Origin: CAG-552 sp964516925
GTDB taxonomy: Bacteria > Bacillota > Clostridia > Christensenellales > Pumilibacteraceae
Reading direction: 5' to 3'
DNA: 64,000 nt
NCBI GenBank assembly: GCA_964516925.1
Contig: CAZEXL010000002.1
Span: 62,001 to 126,000 of the forward strand
Shown here: positions 8,389 to 17,800 of the stretch, in pieces
Numbering within the stretch: the stretch's first letter is position 1
Layout of the letters: each line of letters begins with the position of its first letter
Notes under the pieces: generated by a model
Told to the model about the DNA's origin: nothing
Seen by the model: only the letters and a program-made list of their open reading frames with translations
Databases searched by the model: none
Made by a program: the position numbers and the translations under genes

Positions 8389-9591
8389 TTAGATATCGTT
8401 TAGGCAATCGATTCCGGGCAAAATTTTACCTTCAAGATATTCCAAACTTGCTCCGCCGCCGGTAGAAATATGCGTCATCTTATCGCCCAATCCCATCTTT
8501 TGCACCGCTGCGGCACTGTCGCCGCCACCTACTATCGAGATACATTTACTACCTGCTACTGCCGAAGCAACGGCAAACGTTCCCTTTGCAAAATCAGGGT
8601 TTTCAAATACACCCATAGGTCCGTTCCAAACAACCGTGCCCGCCGTAGCAATTGCGTCGGAAAATAGTTTCGAAGATTTTTCGCCGATATCGAGCGCCAT
8701 TACGTTCGACGTAACGTTGTCGATATCTACCTGCATGTGTTCGACTTTTGCATCTATAGGATCCGGAAAGGAAGCAGCTACTCTTGCATCGATTGGCAAC
8801 AACATTTTTACGTTGCGTTTCTTTGCCTTTTCCATAAGTTCCTTTGCAAGATCGAGTTTGTCTTCTTCACATAAACTTTTACCTATTTGCTTGCCCATCG
8901 CCTTAAGGAAAGTGTACGCCATTCCGCCACCGATAATAATCGTATCGGCTTTTTCCAACAGATTGTTAATAACGCCGATTTTATCCGAAACTTTAGCCCC
9001 GCCCAATATCGCTACTAGCGGACGAGTGGGAGATTCAAGCGCTTTGCCCATGCATTCAAGTTCTTTGGCAATAAGGAAGCCTGCCACGGCAACCTTTGTA
9101 AATCCGTACGTAACTATGCCTGCGGTAGAAGCATGCGCTCTGTGCGCAGTGCCGAAAGCGTCGTTTACGTAAATGTCGCAAAATTGCGCAAGCGCACGAC
9201 AAAATTCTTGATCGTTCTTTTCTTCTTCTTTATGAAATCTTAAGTTTTCCAACAACAAAACTTCACCGTCTTTAAGTGCGGCAACCTTTTGCTTCGCATC
9301 GTCGCCTATTACGTCTTTTGCAAAAGCAACGGGCATGTTAAGATGCTGAGACAATCTTATTGCAACGGCAGAAAGAGAATACTTTAAATTAAATTCTCCC
9401 TTAGGTCTGCCAAGGTGCGAACAAAGAATTGCTTTTGCGCCTTTATCGATAAGATACTTTATCGTAGGCAACGCCGCAACGATACGCGTATCGTCTGTAA
9501 TTTTACCGTCAGCCATAGGAACGTTAAAATCACATCTTACAAGACATTTTTTGCCTTTTACGTCAACAGACTCAATAGTTTTTTTGTACAT
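8389..9591 (-). CDS. pgk: Phosphoglycerate kinase
   Basis: Catalyses reversible phosphoryl transfer from 1,3-bisphosphoglycerate to ADP in glycolysis. The 400-residue length is normal. Visible family motifs are the N-terminal KKCLVRCDFNVPM, the substrate-binding SHLGRP near residue 60, GGAKVSDKIGV, and the C-terminal GGGDSAAAVQK and STGGGASLEYLEG. It directly follows pgi (two bases between them) with GAGGGA before its ATG, so the two glycolytic genes share a transcript. Confidence 0.97.
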   Translation of the reverse strand: MYKKTIESVDVKGKKCLVRCDFNVPMADGKITDDTRIVAALPTIKYLIDKGAKAILCSHLGRPKGEFNLKYSLSAVAIRLSQHLNMPVAFAKDVIGDDAKQKVAALKDGEVLLLENLRFHKEEEKNDQEFCRALAQFCDIYVNDAFGTAHRAHASTAGIVTYGFTKVAVAGFLIAKELECMGKALESPTRPLVAILGGAKVSDKIGVINNLLEKADTIIIGGGMAYTFLKAMGKQIGKSLCEEDKLDLAKELMEKAKKRNVKMLLPIDARVAASFPDPIDAKVEHMQVDIDNVTSNVMALDIGEKSSKLFSDAIATAGTVVWNGPMGVFENPDFAKGTFAVASAVAGSKCISIVGGGDSAAAVQKMGLGDKMTHISTGGGASLEYLEGKILPGIDCLNDI

Positions 9592-9593
9592 GT

Positions 9594-10955
9594 TTAATCC
9601 CTCACGATTTTATATTCGCCGTCGTCGGCGGTCATTTCCTTTAGTTGATCTTCATATCCGCTTCGTCCCATCATTGCGTACGTGCCTTTTTTGCCTTCCT
9701 CAACTCCGGGTTGATTGTACGTGTCTATGTTAAGCATTGCTCCTGCATATGCGGTTTGATACATAAACAACATAACAAGCTCGCCTATCGATTGCGGGTT
9801 AATAGAATCGAGCTCGAGCGTCATATTCATTCTACCTGCTTTCTTTAGCGCAAAAGCCGTAGCCGAACATTCGGCGTTGATTAATTCGTTAAGCGTATGC
9901 CCTTTTAAAAAGTCTATTCCTTGTATGCGTCTGTCGTTTGGAATGACGCACACCTTTCTAAATTCACGAACAGATAAAAAAGTTATAACTTTATCAAACG
10001 GTCCCTCGGTATACAACTGTATTTGACTATGCTGATCCGTTACGCCTAACGCTTTTACCGGTGTCTGTCCGACGTAAACCGTTTCACCGTTCAAGTTTTC
10101 TTTTTTACCAAGCGATTCTGCCCAAAGCTGCGCATAAAAATCGGACATATATTTTAAGCTGTCGGCATACGGCATCATGACGCTTATATTGCATCCTTTG
10201 CGATATGCCGCCATATTAAGTGCCGCCATCATCAACGCAGTGTTTTTGCTAATATCGGGCGACACACAATACGCGTTCGCCTTTGCCGCTCCTTGTATTA
10301 AGCCTTTAATGTCGATTCCGACACATGACAAGGGAACAAGCCCCACAGGAGATAACGCCGAAAACCTGCCGCCCACGCCGCCGCCTACGCCGAAAACTTT
10401 AAACCCTTCGGCTTGCGCGATCTCGAATATTGTGCCCTTGCCGATGGTCGTTACGACGATAACGTGTTCGCGAGCTTTGTCACCTAGTTTCGACGATAAT
10501 TTTGCATACATCATCAAAAATTGGCTTAACGTTTCGCCCGTCTCTCCGCTTTTAGTTACAACTATAAAGTAACTTCTTCCGACGTCTATTACGTCAAAAA
10601 GAGATTCCATACGCTCGGGGTCTATGTTATCTTCTACATAGAACTTCGGAGCCGTACGCTTTTCGTCGGAAAGCTCGTTGTGCCTAGAATGCATCAATGC
10701 GTTGGATATCGCCAAAGCGCCCAACGCCGAACCGCCTATACCTAGCACGACCACGCTTTGCGCGGTCGTGCGTATAGGTTCGCAAAAAGATATTATTTCA
10801 TTCAATTCGTCGTCGGTTACAAGATTGCTCCATTCTTGCCAGCCTTTGCCAAGACCGGAGATAACTTTTTTGTACGCTCTTGTGGAACACCTGACTTTTT
10901 CTATGCCGCCACTGCCTATGCAGCTAGCCATCATATTTGAATAATCAAGAATCAA
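9594..10955 (-). CDS. pgi: Glucose-6-phosphate isomerase
   Basis: Interconverts glucose 6-phosphate and fructose 6-phosphate. The 453-residue protein matches the short Bacillus-type isomerase, with VVVLGIGGSALGALAI, the SKSGET-like VTKSGETGET and GGRFSALSPVG. The start is taken as TTG at 10955 because LDYSN corresponds to the conserved family N-terminus; the next ATG (10934) would remove it. The TTG follows the TAA of hpf immediately, so it probably depends on translational coupling. No strong Shine-Dalgarno is visible. Operon order is hpf-pgi-pgk. Confidence 0.95.
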   Translation of the reverse strand: MILDYSNMMASCIGSGGIEKVRCSTRAYKKVISGLGKGWQEWSNLVTDDELNEIISFCEPIRTTAQSVVVLGIGGSALGALAISNALMHSRHNELSDEKRTAPKFYVEDNIDPERMESLFDVIDVGRSYFIVVTKSGETGETLSQFLMMYAKLSSKLGDKAREHVIVVTTIGKGTIFEIAQAEGFKVFGVGGGVGGRFSALSPVGLVPLSCVGIDIKGLIQGAAKANAYCVSPDISKNTALMMAALNMAAYRKGCNISVMMPYADSLKYMSDFYAQLWAESLGKKENLNGETVYVGQTPVKALGVTDQHSQIQLYTEGPFDKVITFLSVREFRKVCVIPNDRRIQGIDFLKGHTLNELINAECSATAFALKKAGRMNMTLELDSINPQSIGELVMLFMYQTAYAGAMLNIDTYNQPGVEEGKKGTYAMMGRSGYEDQLKEMTADDGEYKIVRD

Positions 10956-11486
10956 TTATACTACCGCCTGTATCAAACCGTAATCACCCTCGATTCTTTT
11001 GTATAGTACGTTAACGTTTCCGGTTGCCTTATTTAAGAATACAAAGAAGCTATGCTCGACAAGTTCGAGTTCTTCTATTGCGTCCTCGACAGTCATCGGC
11101 GTAAGCTCGTAGGTCTTCGTTCTTACTACGGTGCTTGCCTTTTCCGGCTCACGCTGTTGATCGTCGTCAGCAAATCTTTCTCTTATTTTCTTAGTATTAG
11201 ACATCAACTTTTTATGATGCTTAATAATCTGTTTTTCGAGTTTAGGCAAAGCCAAATCTATGTTATTGTACATATTATCGCTCGTTACTTCGGCACGCAT
11301 TACAGACTTGTCAAGAACGATAGTAAGTTCGAGAGTGTAAGTGTTTTCCTTTACCTGCTTTAAGCACACCTTAATTTTAGTATCTTCACCAACAAAAAAC
11401 TTATCAAGGCGTTGTACCTTCTTTTCGATAAGGTCCTTAAGTTTGTCGGCAGGGTTGTAGTTCTTACTCAAAAATTCAATAATCAT
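10956..11486 (-). CDS. hpf: Ribosome hibernation promoting factor, long form
   Basis: Long HPF binds the 30S decoding region through its N-terminal domain and dimerises 70S ribosomes into 100S particles through its C-terminal domain. Residues 1-100 show the beta-alpha-beta HPF/YfiA pattern and about 115-176 the C-terminal dimerisation domain (MTVEDAIEELELVEHSFFVFLN). At 176 residues the length fits the long form. A near-perfect AGGAGGTAAC precedes the ATG. It leads the hpf-pgi-pgk operon, an unusual partnership linking hibernation with central glycolysis. Confidence 0.95.
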   Translation of the reverse strand: MIIEFLSKNYNPADKLKDLIEKKVQRLDKFFVGEDTKIKVCLKQVKENTYTLELTIVLDKSVMRAEVTSDNMYNNIDLALPKLEKQIIKHHKKLMSNTKKIRERFADDDQQREPEKASTVVRTKTYELTPMTVEDAIEELELVEHSFFVFLNKATGNVNVLYKRIEGDYGLIQAVV

Positions 11487-11606
11487 ATAGGTTACCTCCT
11501 GATTTTGTTGCTAATTTAGCTTTTATCATTTGCCCGAGCAACGGCAGTATGACAAACTCTGCCTTTTTGCTTATCACACACAACGTCGCTCTGTTCTTGT
11601 AAATAC

Positions 11607-11635
11607 ATTATAACACATATTTTCCGTTTTGTAAA
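11607..11635 (-). promoter_or_regulatory. Promoter of hpf-pgi-pgk
   Basis: On the minus strand TTTACA (11630-11635), 17 bases, TATAAT (11607-11612) with TG upstream (extended -10). The leader to the hpf ATG would be about 115 bases. It holds one weak GC hairpin (TGCC...GGCA) and no recognised riboswitch. Confidence 0.7.
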
Positions 11636-11720
11636 TACCAAATTTACATTTTTTTGAAAAATATTGGTTTTAAATTTTCTTTGTGTTTCGACTAGCGTCA
11701 AAGCTCTTTTTTCGCATTAG

Positions 11721-14111
11721 CTATCGCAATACGACGCGTCCGTCGATGCAATCAACGGTTACGGTGTCGCCGTCTTTTACCTTGCCGTCCAAAATCGCTT
11801 CGGCGATATTATCTTCTACATTTTGCTCGATCACTCTGCGCAAAGGACGAGCTCCGTATTCCATATCGTAGCCATGATCCATAATAAAGTTACGCATCGA
11901 ATCGGTCAAAATAAGTTTTACGTTACGTTCGTTAAGTTTCTTTTGAACTTTTCGAATCATAATATCTGCAATTTTGGATATATCGTCTTTGCTAAGATGA
12001 TTGAAGGTACATATTACGTCTATACGATTTAAAAATTCCGGTTTAAAATGACGCTTTAAAGCCGCGTTGATTACGTCTTCGGTCTTTTGCTCCGTATCTG
12101 CCGCGCCGCTACCGAACCCTAACGAACGCACCGACTTAAGTTCGGCAACGCCTACGTTGGAAGTCATTATTATAATCGTATTTTTAAAGCTTACAAGCCT
12201 ACCCTGCGAATCGGTAAGCCTACCGTCATCCATTAGCTGTAATAAAATATTATACACGTCGGGATGCGCCTTTTCGATTTCGTCAAAAAGAACTACGCTG
12301 TAAGGCTTGCGACGGACTTGCTCGGTAAGTTGTCCGCCGTCGTCAAAACCGACGTATCCCGGAGGAGAACCTATAAGCTTGCTTACACTATGAGATTCCA
12401 TATATTCAGACATATCGAGTCTTATTACCGCATTTTCGTCGTCGAACATTACTTCGCTTAGCGCCTTCGTAAGTTCGGTTTTACCTACGCCGGTCGGGCC
12501 CATAAACAAAAACGTGCCTATCGGACGATTGGGATCCTTAAGTCCTGCTCTTGCCCTACGTATTGCTTTTGCTACGCTGACTATAGCCTTGTCTTGACCG
12601 ATAACGCGATTATGCAAAATTTCTTCGAGATGCACGAGCCTTTCGGTTTCGGTCTCGCTCAGCTTACTTACGGGGATCTTCGTCCACTTTGCTACGATCT
12701 CGGCAATGTTTTCTGCTGTGATAACGCCTTTTGCACGCTCACTACTCTTGCTCCAATCGAGTTTTGCCTTTTCGATTTCTTTTACTAACGCGTCTCGTTC
12801 GTCACGTATTTTCATTGCCTTAGCGTAATCTTCGCTTTTTACGGCAGATTCTTTTTGCTTATCGAGCTCTGCAAGACGCTCTTCCATTTCTTTTACACCG
12901 TCAGGAACGGTGTTGCCGCTGACTTTTGCCTTGCTCATTGCTTCGTCGATTAGGTCAATGGCTTTGTCCGGCAAAAATCTATCCATTATATAACGATCGG
13001 ACATCTTTGCAGCCGCTTCGATCGCTTCGTCCGAAAGTTTTACCTTGTGGAATGCTTCGTAATTTTCACGCAATCCCTTTAGTATTTCTATCGTATCCTC
13101 GACCGACGGCGGAGCTACAATGATAGGTTGGAATCTTCGTTCGAGAGCCTTGTCTACCTCGATGTATTTTCTATACTCGTCGGTTGTCGTTGCGCCTATG
13201 GTCTGCAACTCACCACGAGCAAGATAAGGCTTTAGAATGTCCGAGGGCGAAACTTCTCCTTCTTTGCCGCCCGCTTGAGCAAGCGTATGCAACTCGTCGA
13301 TAAACACTATTATGTTGTTATTGGCTTTTATTGCATTTATTGCGTCTTTAAGTTTTTCTTCCATCGCGCCGCGATATTTGGTACCCGCGATTATACTGCC
13401 TATATCCAAACTGAAAATTATTTTATTTTTAAGCAACTCAGGAACGTTACCGTCAACGATTTCTTTAGCAAGTCCTTCTACCACTGCGCTTTTGCCTACG
13501 CCCGGTTCGCCTATAAGCACGGGATTGTTTTTCGTTTTTCGACAAAGAATTTGAATAATTCGTTCTATCTCTTCTTTTCTGCCGATTATCGGGTCTATTT
13601 TGTGTTGGCGCGCCTTAGCCGTTATATCCACTCCGAGATCTTTTAATTCTTCGGGCAAGGAGCTGGCGTCACTAACCGCTTCGCTCGAACCGTCTGCGTT
13701 AGAAAGCGCATTGGCAAGCGCGGCAATATCGACCTTAAACATACTTTGAAGAATTCCGTACGCAAGACTACTTGGATCTGAAAGCATGCACAAAAGCACG
13801 TTAGCGCTGTTTGCATGCGGAACACCGCGTTCGACACCGCGTTTATACGCTTGCGCAATAGTCGCATTCACGCGCATGGTTAATTCAGGCTCGCCCATAA
13901 TCACGACGTGTTCTTCTTCTCTAAACACTTCTTCGATAGCTTCGGGGCGCACTCCGAATTCAGCCAAAAGTTTGGACACCATGCTCTGATTGTTTTTTGC
14001 AAGACCGTACAATATATGCTCGGTCCCAACTTCCGGATTCGAATACTTTATTGCAACGTTCTTAGCAATAATAATCGAGTTTTTTAAATTTTCCGTTATT
14101 TGTATTTTCAT
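11721..14111 (-). CDS. clpC: ATP-dependent Clp protease ATP-binding subunit ClpC
   Basis: AAA+ unfoldase that feeds substrates, including McsB-phosphorylated proteins, to ClpP. In order along the 796 residues are the double Clp-N repeat (about 1-145), AAA module 1 with Walker A GEPGVGKSA and Walker B VFIDELH, a coiled-coil/UVR middle region (about 400-460) as in ClpC rather than ClpA, and AAA module 2 with GPTGVGKTE and LFDEIEKAH. A C-terminal D2-small domain follows. The LGFGSG segment fits the ClpP-binding loop position. A strong AGGAGGTAAC precedes the ATG. It is the last gene of the ctsR operon, 44 bases after mcsB. Confidence 0.97.
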   Translation of the reverse strand: MKIQITENLKNSIIIAKNVAIKYSNPEVGTEHILYGLAKNNQSMVSKLLAEFGVRPEAIEEVFREEEHVVIMGEPELTMRVNATIAQAYKRGVERGVPHANSANVLLCMLSDPSSLAYGILQSMFKVDIAALANALSNADGSSEAVSDASSLPEELKDLGVDITAKARQHKIDPIIGRKEEIERIIQILCRKTKNNPVLIGEPGVGKSAVVEGLAKEIVDGNVPELLKNKIIFSLDIGSIIAGTKYRGAMEEKLKDAINAIKANNNIIVFIDELHTLAQAGGKEGEVSPSDILKPYLARGELQTIGATTTDEYRKYIEVDKALERRFQPIIVAPPSVEDTIEILKGLRENYEAFHKVKLSDEAIEAAAKMSDRYIMDRFLPDKAIDLIDEAMSKAKVSGNTVPDGVKEMEERLAELDKQKESAVKSEDYAKAMKIRDERDALVKEIEKAKLDWSKSSERAKGVITAENIAEIVAKWTKIPVSKLSETETERLVHLEEILHNRVIGQDKAIVSVAKAIRRARAGLKDPNRPIGTFLFMGPTGVGKTELTKALSEVMFDDENAVIRLDMSEYMESHSVSKLIGSPPGYVGFDDGGQLTEQVRRKPYSVVLFDEIEKAHPDVYNILLQLMDDGRLTDSQGRLVSFKNTIIIMTSNVGVAELKSVRSLGFGSGAADTEQKTEDVINAALKRHFKPEFLNRIDVICTFNHLSKDDISKIADIMIRKVQKKLNERNVKLILTDSMRNFIMDHGYDMEYGARPLRRVIEQNVEDNIAEAILDGKVKDGDTVTVDCIDGRVVLR

Positions 14112-14155
14112 AATCGTTACCTCCTATTTTATTTATAAGCAATCACATTAATCGC

Positions 14156-15136
14156 TTATATTCTGGTTACTATTTGCGCAACCTTAGAACACATTTCCGC
14201 GCGAACTTTATCGCGTTCGTTGCTTGCAAGTCGCCTAGACTGCGCAAGGCAAAGCGTTGCGGGTTGAGCTTCGTTTATAAGCGTTTCTAGTGCTGCGTAA
14301 TCCGAACATCCTAATATATTATAATATATCCCAAGTTTAACGAAAGCAATCAGTTCCATAAACTCGCTTTTACTTATAGAATAGCAATTACAAATCACGC
14401 CGTAAGAACGCAAAATTCTGTCTCTTAATCCTTCGGGATCAGACTGCATCAACGCCTCTCTTGCTCTTAACTCCGATTCGACAATGTGCGACGCCACGTT
14501 TTCGACCGAAGCAACAATGTCATTTTCGGTTATACCTATCGTTTTCTGATTGGATATTTGATAAACGTACCCCTCGGACTTGCTACCCTCGCCGTACACT
14601 CCGCGCACCGCCATATTAAGTCTGGTTACTCCGGCAATACAACGATTCAGAGAACCAGTTAGCGAAAGTGCCGGCAAAAACATCATCACGGAAGCTCGCA
14701 TCCCCGTACCGACGTTAGTTAAACAAGACGTTAGATAACCGAAATTAGAATCGAATGCAAATTTAAATTGATTTGCAATTATTTTATCTATATGTTTTAG
14801 CTCGTTATACGCTTCTTTAAGTTGTAATCCGCCCAAAATGCACTGTTCGCGTATATGGTCCTCTTCGCCTAACATTATGCTTACTTTGTTATCCGAACGG
14901 ATAATCGCGCTTCCGCCGCAATCGATTAATTCTTTGCTTATAAGATGTCGTTCTACTTGTCTCATTTGCTCAAGTGAATTTAACGCCGGCATCGGATATA
15001 AGGTGTAAGAATCGATTTGCGAAAGCGAAGTCATTAATTTAGCGGCTATCGAAGACGTATTAATCCCCTTAAAGGGTAAGCCGTCGATATTTCGCGCTAA
15101 TCTTACGCGCGACGACAGAATTATATTATCGTTCAT
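14156..15136 (-). CDS. mcsB: Protein arginine kinase McsB
   Basis: McsB phosphorylates arginine residues on CtsR and on damaged proteins, marking them for ClpC-ClpP. The 326-residue sequence has the guanido-kinase features SSRVRLARNI at the N-terminus, the nucleotide-binding arginines, and CLTNVGTGMRASVM containing the catalytic-position cysteine. It is somewhat shorter than the roughly 350-residue Bacillus enzyme, mainly at the C-terminus, so the phosphoarginine-binding pocket may differ. Its ATG overlaps the TGA of mcsA by four bases, consistent with the obligate McsA-McsB partnership. Confidence 0.95.
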   Translation of the reverse strand: MNDNIILSSRVRLARNIDGLPFKGINTSSIAAKLMTSLSQIDSYTLYPMPALNSLEQMRQVERHLISKELIDCGGSAIIRSDNKVSIMLGEEDHIREQCILGGLQLKEAYNELKHIDKIIANQFKFAFDSNFGYLTSCLTNVGTGMRASVMMFLPALSLTGSLNRCIAGVTRLNMAVRGVYGEGSKSEGYVYQISNQKTIGITENDIVASVENVASHIVESELRAREALMQSDPEGLRDRILRSYGVICNCYSISKSEFMELIAFVKLGIYYNILGCSDYAALETLINEAQPATLCLAQSRRLASNERDKVRAEMCSKVAQIVTRI

Positions 15137-15588
15137 CGTTCTCCTCCTTTAAGTTTCTTAATTTGATCTTGCAATTTTAACGCCTGCTCGTAATTTTCAC
15201 ACTCAACCGCCTTGCGTAATTCCACTTCGAGTTGAGCAACTTCGTCGATTTTTTCATCTGGTACGGAGCCTATATGCATAGCAGCCGACTGAATGTTACG
15301 CAATATGGGTTTTAGGTGTTCTCTTAATTCGGTATAACAATACGGGCAACCTACAAAGCACGAATCTTGTATCTCTTTTAACGTCGTTCCGCACTTTGAG
15401 CATTTTACACCGCCTCCGTGCACGCCTGAAAGTCCTGAAAAAAGCCCTAAGTCGTCAAATGACGAAAACATTTCTAGTTGCGCTTGTTTAAAACATTCAG
15501 GACAAACATATATCCTAGTTTTTACTCCGCCGATCGTCTTTTCCATATAACCGGTTGCTTCTCTTAATTTACATTTTTGACAAATCAT
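15133..15588 (-). CDS. mcsA: McsA, zinc-binding activator of McsB
   Basis: McsA activates McsB and couples it to CtsR. The 151 residues hold paired CxxC motifs (CQKC at the start, CPEC, CSKC, CPYC), as expected for two zinc sites. A UVR motif lies at the C-terminus (about 110-150; EVELRKAVECENYEQALKLQDQIK). It is a little shorter than the Bacillus protein. GGGAGA precedes its ATG within the ctsR end region, and the downstream overlap with mcsB is four bases. Confidence 0.93.
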   Translation of the reverse strand: MICQKCKLREATGYMEKTIGGVKTRIYVCPECFKQAQLEMFSSFDDLGLFSGLSGVHGGGVKCSKCGTTLKEIQDSCFVGCPYCYTELREHLKPILRNIQSAAMHIGSVPDEKIDEVAQLEVELRKAVECENYEQALKLQDQIKKLKGGER

Positions 15589-15591
15589 ACT

Positions 15592-16050
15592 TTATATCTC
15601 CCTTTTAGATAATTCTTTTGCTAAACTTTTTATAAGCGACGCCCTTAACGCGTCTTTATTTATTCCGGGCGCCACCAAAGCCTTATCGCTGAGCATAGCT
15701 GCGATTAGCTTACTTTCGGCGCTCGTTAAATATTCTTCGGAAGTTAGCCGTTCCACGATTTGCAATGCGCGGTTTGCGCTTACTCCCTCGCTGATATTAA
15801 GCTTTTGTAATTCATCCAATACGTCGCTTTTGCCGATAATCCTTATAAGCGTTACGTATCCCCCGCCGCCGCGTCTGGACTCGATAACGTACCCACGGTC
15901 CAACGTAAATCTAGTAGTAAGTACATAATTGATCTGGCTGGGAGCGCAAGCAAAATAATCCGCAAGCTCGTTTCGACTTATGTTTATTTTGTCGCTTTGC
16001 CCTAGCGACGATATCAAAAATTGTTCTATTACGTCACTGATATTTGCCAT
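15592..16050 (-). CDS. ctsR: CtsR transcriptional repressor of class III heat-shock genes
   Basis: CtsR is the DNA-binding repressor of clp genes and is inactivated by heat and McsB. The 152-residue protein has the N-terminal winged helix with ISDVIEQFL, the ADYFACAPSQINYVLTTRF recognition helix and the wing with RGGGGYVTLI (about residues 60-75), all hallmarks of CtsR. GGGAGG precedes the ATG. It is the first gene of ctsR-mcsA-mcsB-clpC and is autoregulated through the CtsR box just upstream. Confidence 0.96.
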   Translation of the reverse strand: MANISDVIEQFLISSLGQSDKINISRNELADYFACAPSQINYVLTTRFTLDRGYVIESRRGGGGYVTLIRIIGKSDVLDELQKLNISEGVSANRALQIVERLTSEEYLTSAESKLIAAMLSDKALVAPGINKDALRASLIKSLAKELSKREI

Positions 16051-16071
16051 TTTTACCTCCCTCGGTCATTC

Positions 16072-16088
16072 TTTGACTATCTTTGACC
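16072..16088 (-). promoter_or_regulatory. CtsR operator box
   Basis: On the minus strand GGTCAAA-GAT-AGTCAAA, an exact match to the known CtsR heptad direct repeat with a three-base spacer. It lies ten bases downstream of the -10 box and 22 bases before the ctsR ATG. Confidence 0.92.
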
Positions 16089-16097
16089 TTTGATATT

Positions 16098-16125
16098 ATT
16101 ATACACCATTTTCTAGCTTTGTCAA
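16098..16125 (-). promoter_or_regulatory. Promoter of the ctsR-mcsA-mcsB-clpC operon
   Basis: On the minus strand TTGACA (16120-16125), 16 bases, TATAAT (16098-16103). The CtsR box overlaps the predicted start site, which explains repression. Confidence 0.8.
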
Positions 16126-16160
16126 GCGTTTTTTGGAAAATTTTTGAAATTTTTTTAAAG

Positions 16161-16190
16161 AAAAAAGACGCCGCTTTTTGCAACGCCTTT
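16161..16190 (-). terminator. Rho-independent terminator after the ClC channel gene
   Basis: On the minus strand a ten-pair stem including G-T pairs (AAGGCGTTGC with GCGGCGTCTT, loop AAAAA) is followed by a run of six T. It lies about 15 bases past the channel stop codon. Confidence 0.75.
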
Positions 16191-16204
16191 AGATCGTCGA
16201 ATAT

Positions 16205-17788
16205 TTAAATTTTTAAAAGATCGGCTTCACCCAAAATATCTTTAACGTCGTTTTTAAGAGCTTCTTCATCGATCGTTCTGGCTTGAATAACCAAAACGTC
16301 ACCTGCCCGAATAATACGTTCTCCTCGGCGGAATCGCTCGGGCAAAAGTTTGCCTTCAATAGGATTTTTGAAAGCAACCGACGTAACGGTTTGCGGGAAA
16401 AGGAACGATTTTATCGTTTTGTCCACCGCAAACGCTCCGTCGGTAATTGCGATTTCAAAAGTAACTTGCTTAAGCTCTTTACCGACATTATGTTTCTTTA
16501 CGATATTTTCAAGCATTTCGTCGTAAGCAGGTTTTGCACGGAACAATCCCGTTATCAAGTAAGACGCGACTATCGCAATAAGGCTGATAAGAAGCGAAGA
16601 CATTCCGCCGGCAAGCTCTACTATAAGAACGACGGCAGTTATCGGAGCTTGAAGAACGGCAGCTAAAAACGCGCACATAGTAATAACCACTATAGTCGAA
16701 TAATACGTTTCGACCATGCCGCACACTACCATAACTTTAGCAAGCAAACCGCCCACAAGAGCGCCCAAGCATAAAAACGGAATAAACATGCCGCCCGTTA
16801 CGGACGAAGACGAACAAAATAAAATTAAAAACAATTTAAGGATAAGCAAAACCAATATAATTTGCCATTCGAGAGCCATGTTGCCTACCTTATCTATTAG
16901 CCCCGCTCCGCCGCCTACCATGTCGGTAAAGAACAAACAAGCGGCTCCGCTAAGCAAAAACGCCGTAATGATTTTCACAACTTGCGGAAGCTTTACTTTG
17001 TTCATTAGATTAATACTTTTACCGAGCAATTTTAAAAAGCCTACGCCCGCAACACCGGCAACTATACCTGCTATCAGCGGCAAATACAAATCGACCGTTC
17101 CAAACGTAGCAAGATTAAACGAAAACAACGCATGCTCGCTCATTCCGGTAAGCGTACGCAAAACCGACGAAGTTATCAATGAGAAAAGGACGGAAACCGC
17201 AGCTGAAGTTAACACAATGGGCGAAAATCTTTTATGACATTCTTCCAACGCAAACAATATTCCCGCAAGCGGTGCGTTTAGCGCAGTCGCAAATCCCGCA
17301 GCCGCTCCGCTTGAAATTGAAATTCTCGCCCACGTTCTGCGTCGCTTGGTATATTTTCCGCCTATGTAATTAACGCCGCTACCCAATGCTCCGCCTATAA
17401 GAACGGACGGTCCCTCGCTTCCTAAAGGCAACCCGCATACAAACGACAAACAACTTCCGAATATTGCGGACGGAACGACTTTGTACCACTTTAGCGGCAA
17501 AATTCCGCGTGCCGCGCCTTCGGCATAAGGAACGCCTCCGCCTCGCACCTCAGGCACGAGTTTTGCATTCAGGTAGCTTAAAGTAGCAATAATTACTAAT
17601 CCAAGCACGAGCAACGGCAAAAAAGCCAAATTGCTTCGTACGAAAGCGTATACGTTTTGACTTAGCGAAACGAGATATTCGGCAAGCAATTGATACGCCC
17701 AAATAACTGCTCCGGTAATTATGCCGATCACCGTACCGTAAAACAGTACGGGCAACATCGTATAAAAAAAGTATTTTTTTGCAGTCAT
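16205..17788 (-). CDS. ClC-family chloride channel/transporter with RCK-C domain
   Basis: A 527-residue member of the ClC family, which moves Cl- or other anions, often in exchange for H+. The membrane part (about 1-420) includes the selectivity segment GLPLGSEGPSVLIGG with the gating glutamate, the GGMFIPF-like TGGMFIPFLCLGAL, and EECHKRFSP at the position of the internal proton glutamate. The C-terminus (about 440-515) looks like a TrkA/RCK-C domain, a common regulatory fusion. AAGGGA precedes the ATG. Upstream, 12 bases away, is a PAP2 phosphatase gene in the same direction. Channel versus antiporter cannot be decided from sequence. Confidence 0.93.
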   Translation of the reverse strand: MTAKKYFFYTMLPVLFYGTVIGIITGAVIWAYQLLAEYLVSLSQNVYAFVRSNLAFLPLLVLGLVIIATLSYLNAKLVPEVRGGGVPYAEGAARGILPLKWYKVVPSAIFGSCLSFVCGLPLGSEGPSVLIGGALGSGVNYIGGKYTKRRRTWARISISSGAAAGFATALNAPLAGILFALEECHKRFSPIVLTSAAVSVLFSLITSSVLRTLTGMSEHALFSFNLATFGTVDLYLPLIAGIVAGVAGVGFLKLLGKSINLMNKVKLPQVVKIITAFLLSGAACLFFTDMVGGGAGLIDKVGNMALEWQIILVLLILKLFLILFCSSSSVTGGMFIPFLCLGALVGGLLAKVMVVCGMVETYYSTIVVITMCAFLAAVLQAPITAVVLIVELAGGMSSLLISLIAIVASYLITGLFRAKPAYDEMLENIVKKHNVGKELKQVTFEIAITDGAFAVDKTIKSFLFPQTVTSVAFKNPIEGKLLPERFRRGERIIRAGDVLVIQARTIDEEALKNDVKDILGEADLLKI

Positions 17789-17800
17789 GATTTTCCCTTT

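Noticed and set aside
11516..11701. A 61-codon minus-strand frame between clpC and hpf
   Set aside because: It spans the hpf promoter, has no ribosome site and shows no protein-like pattern.
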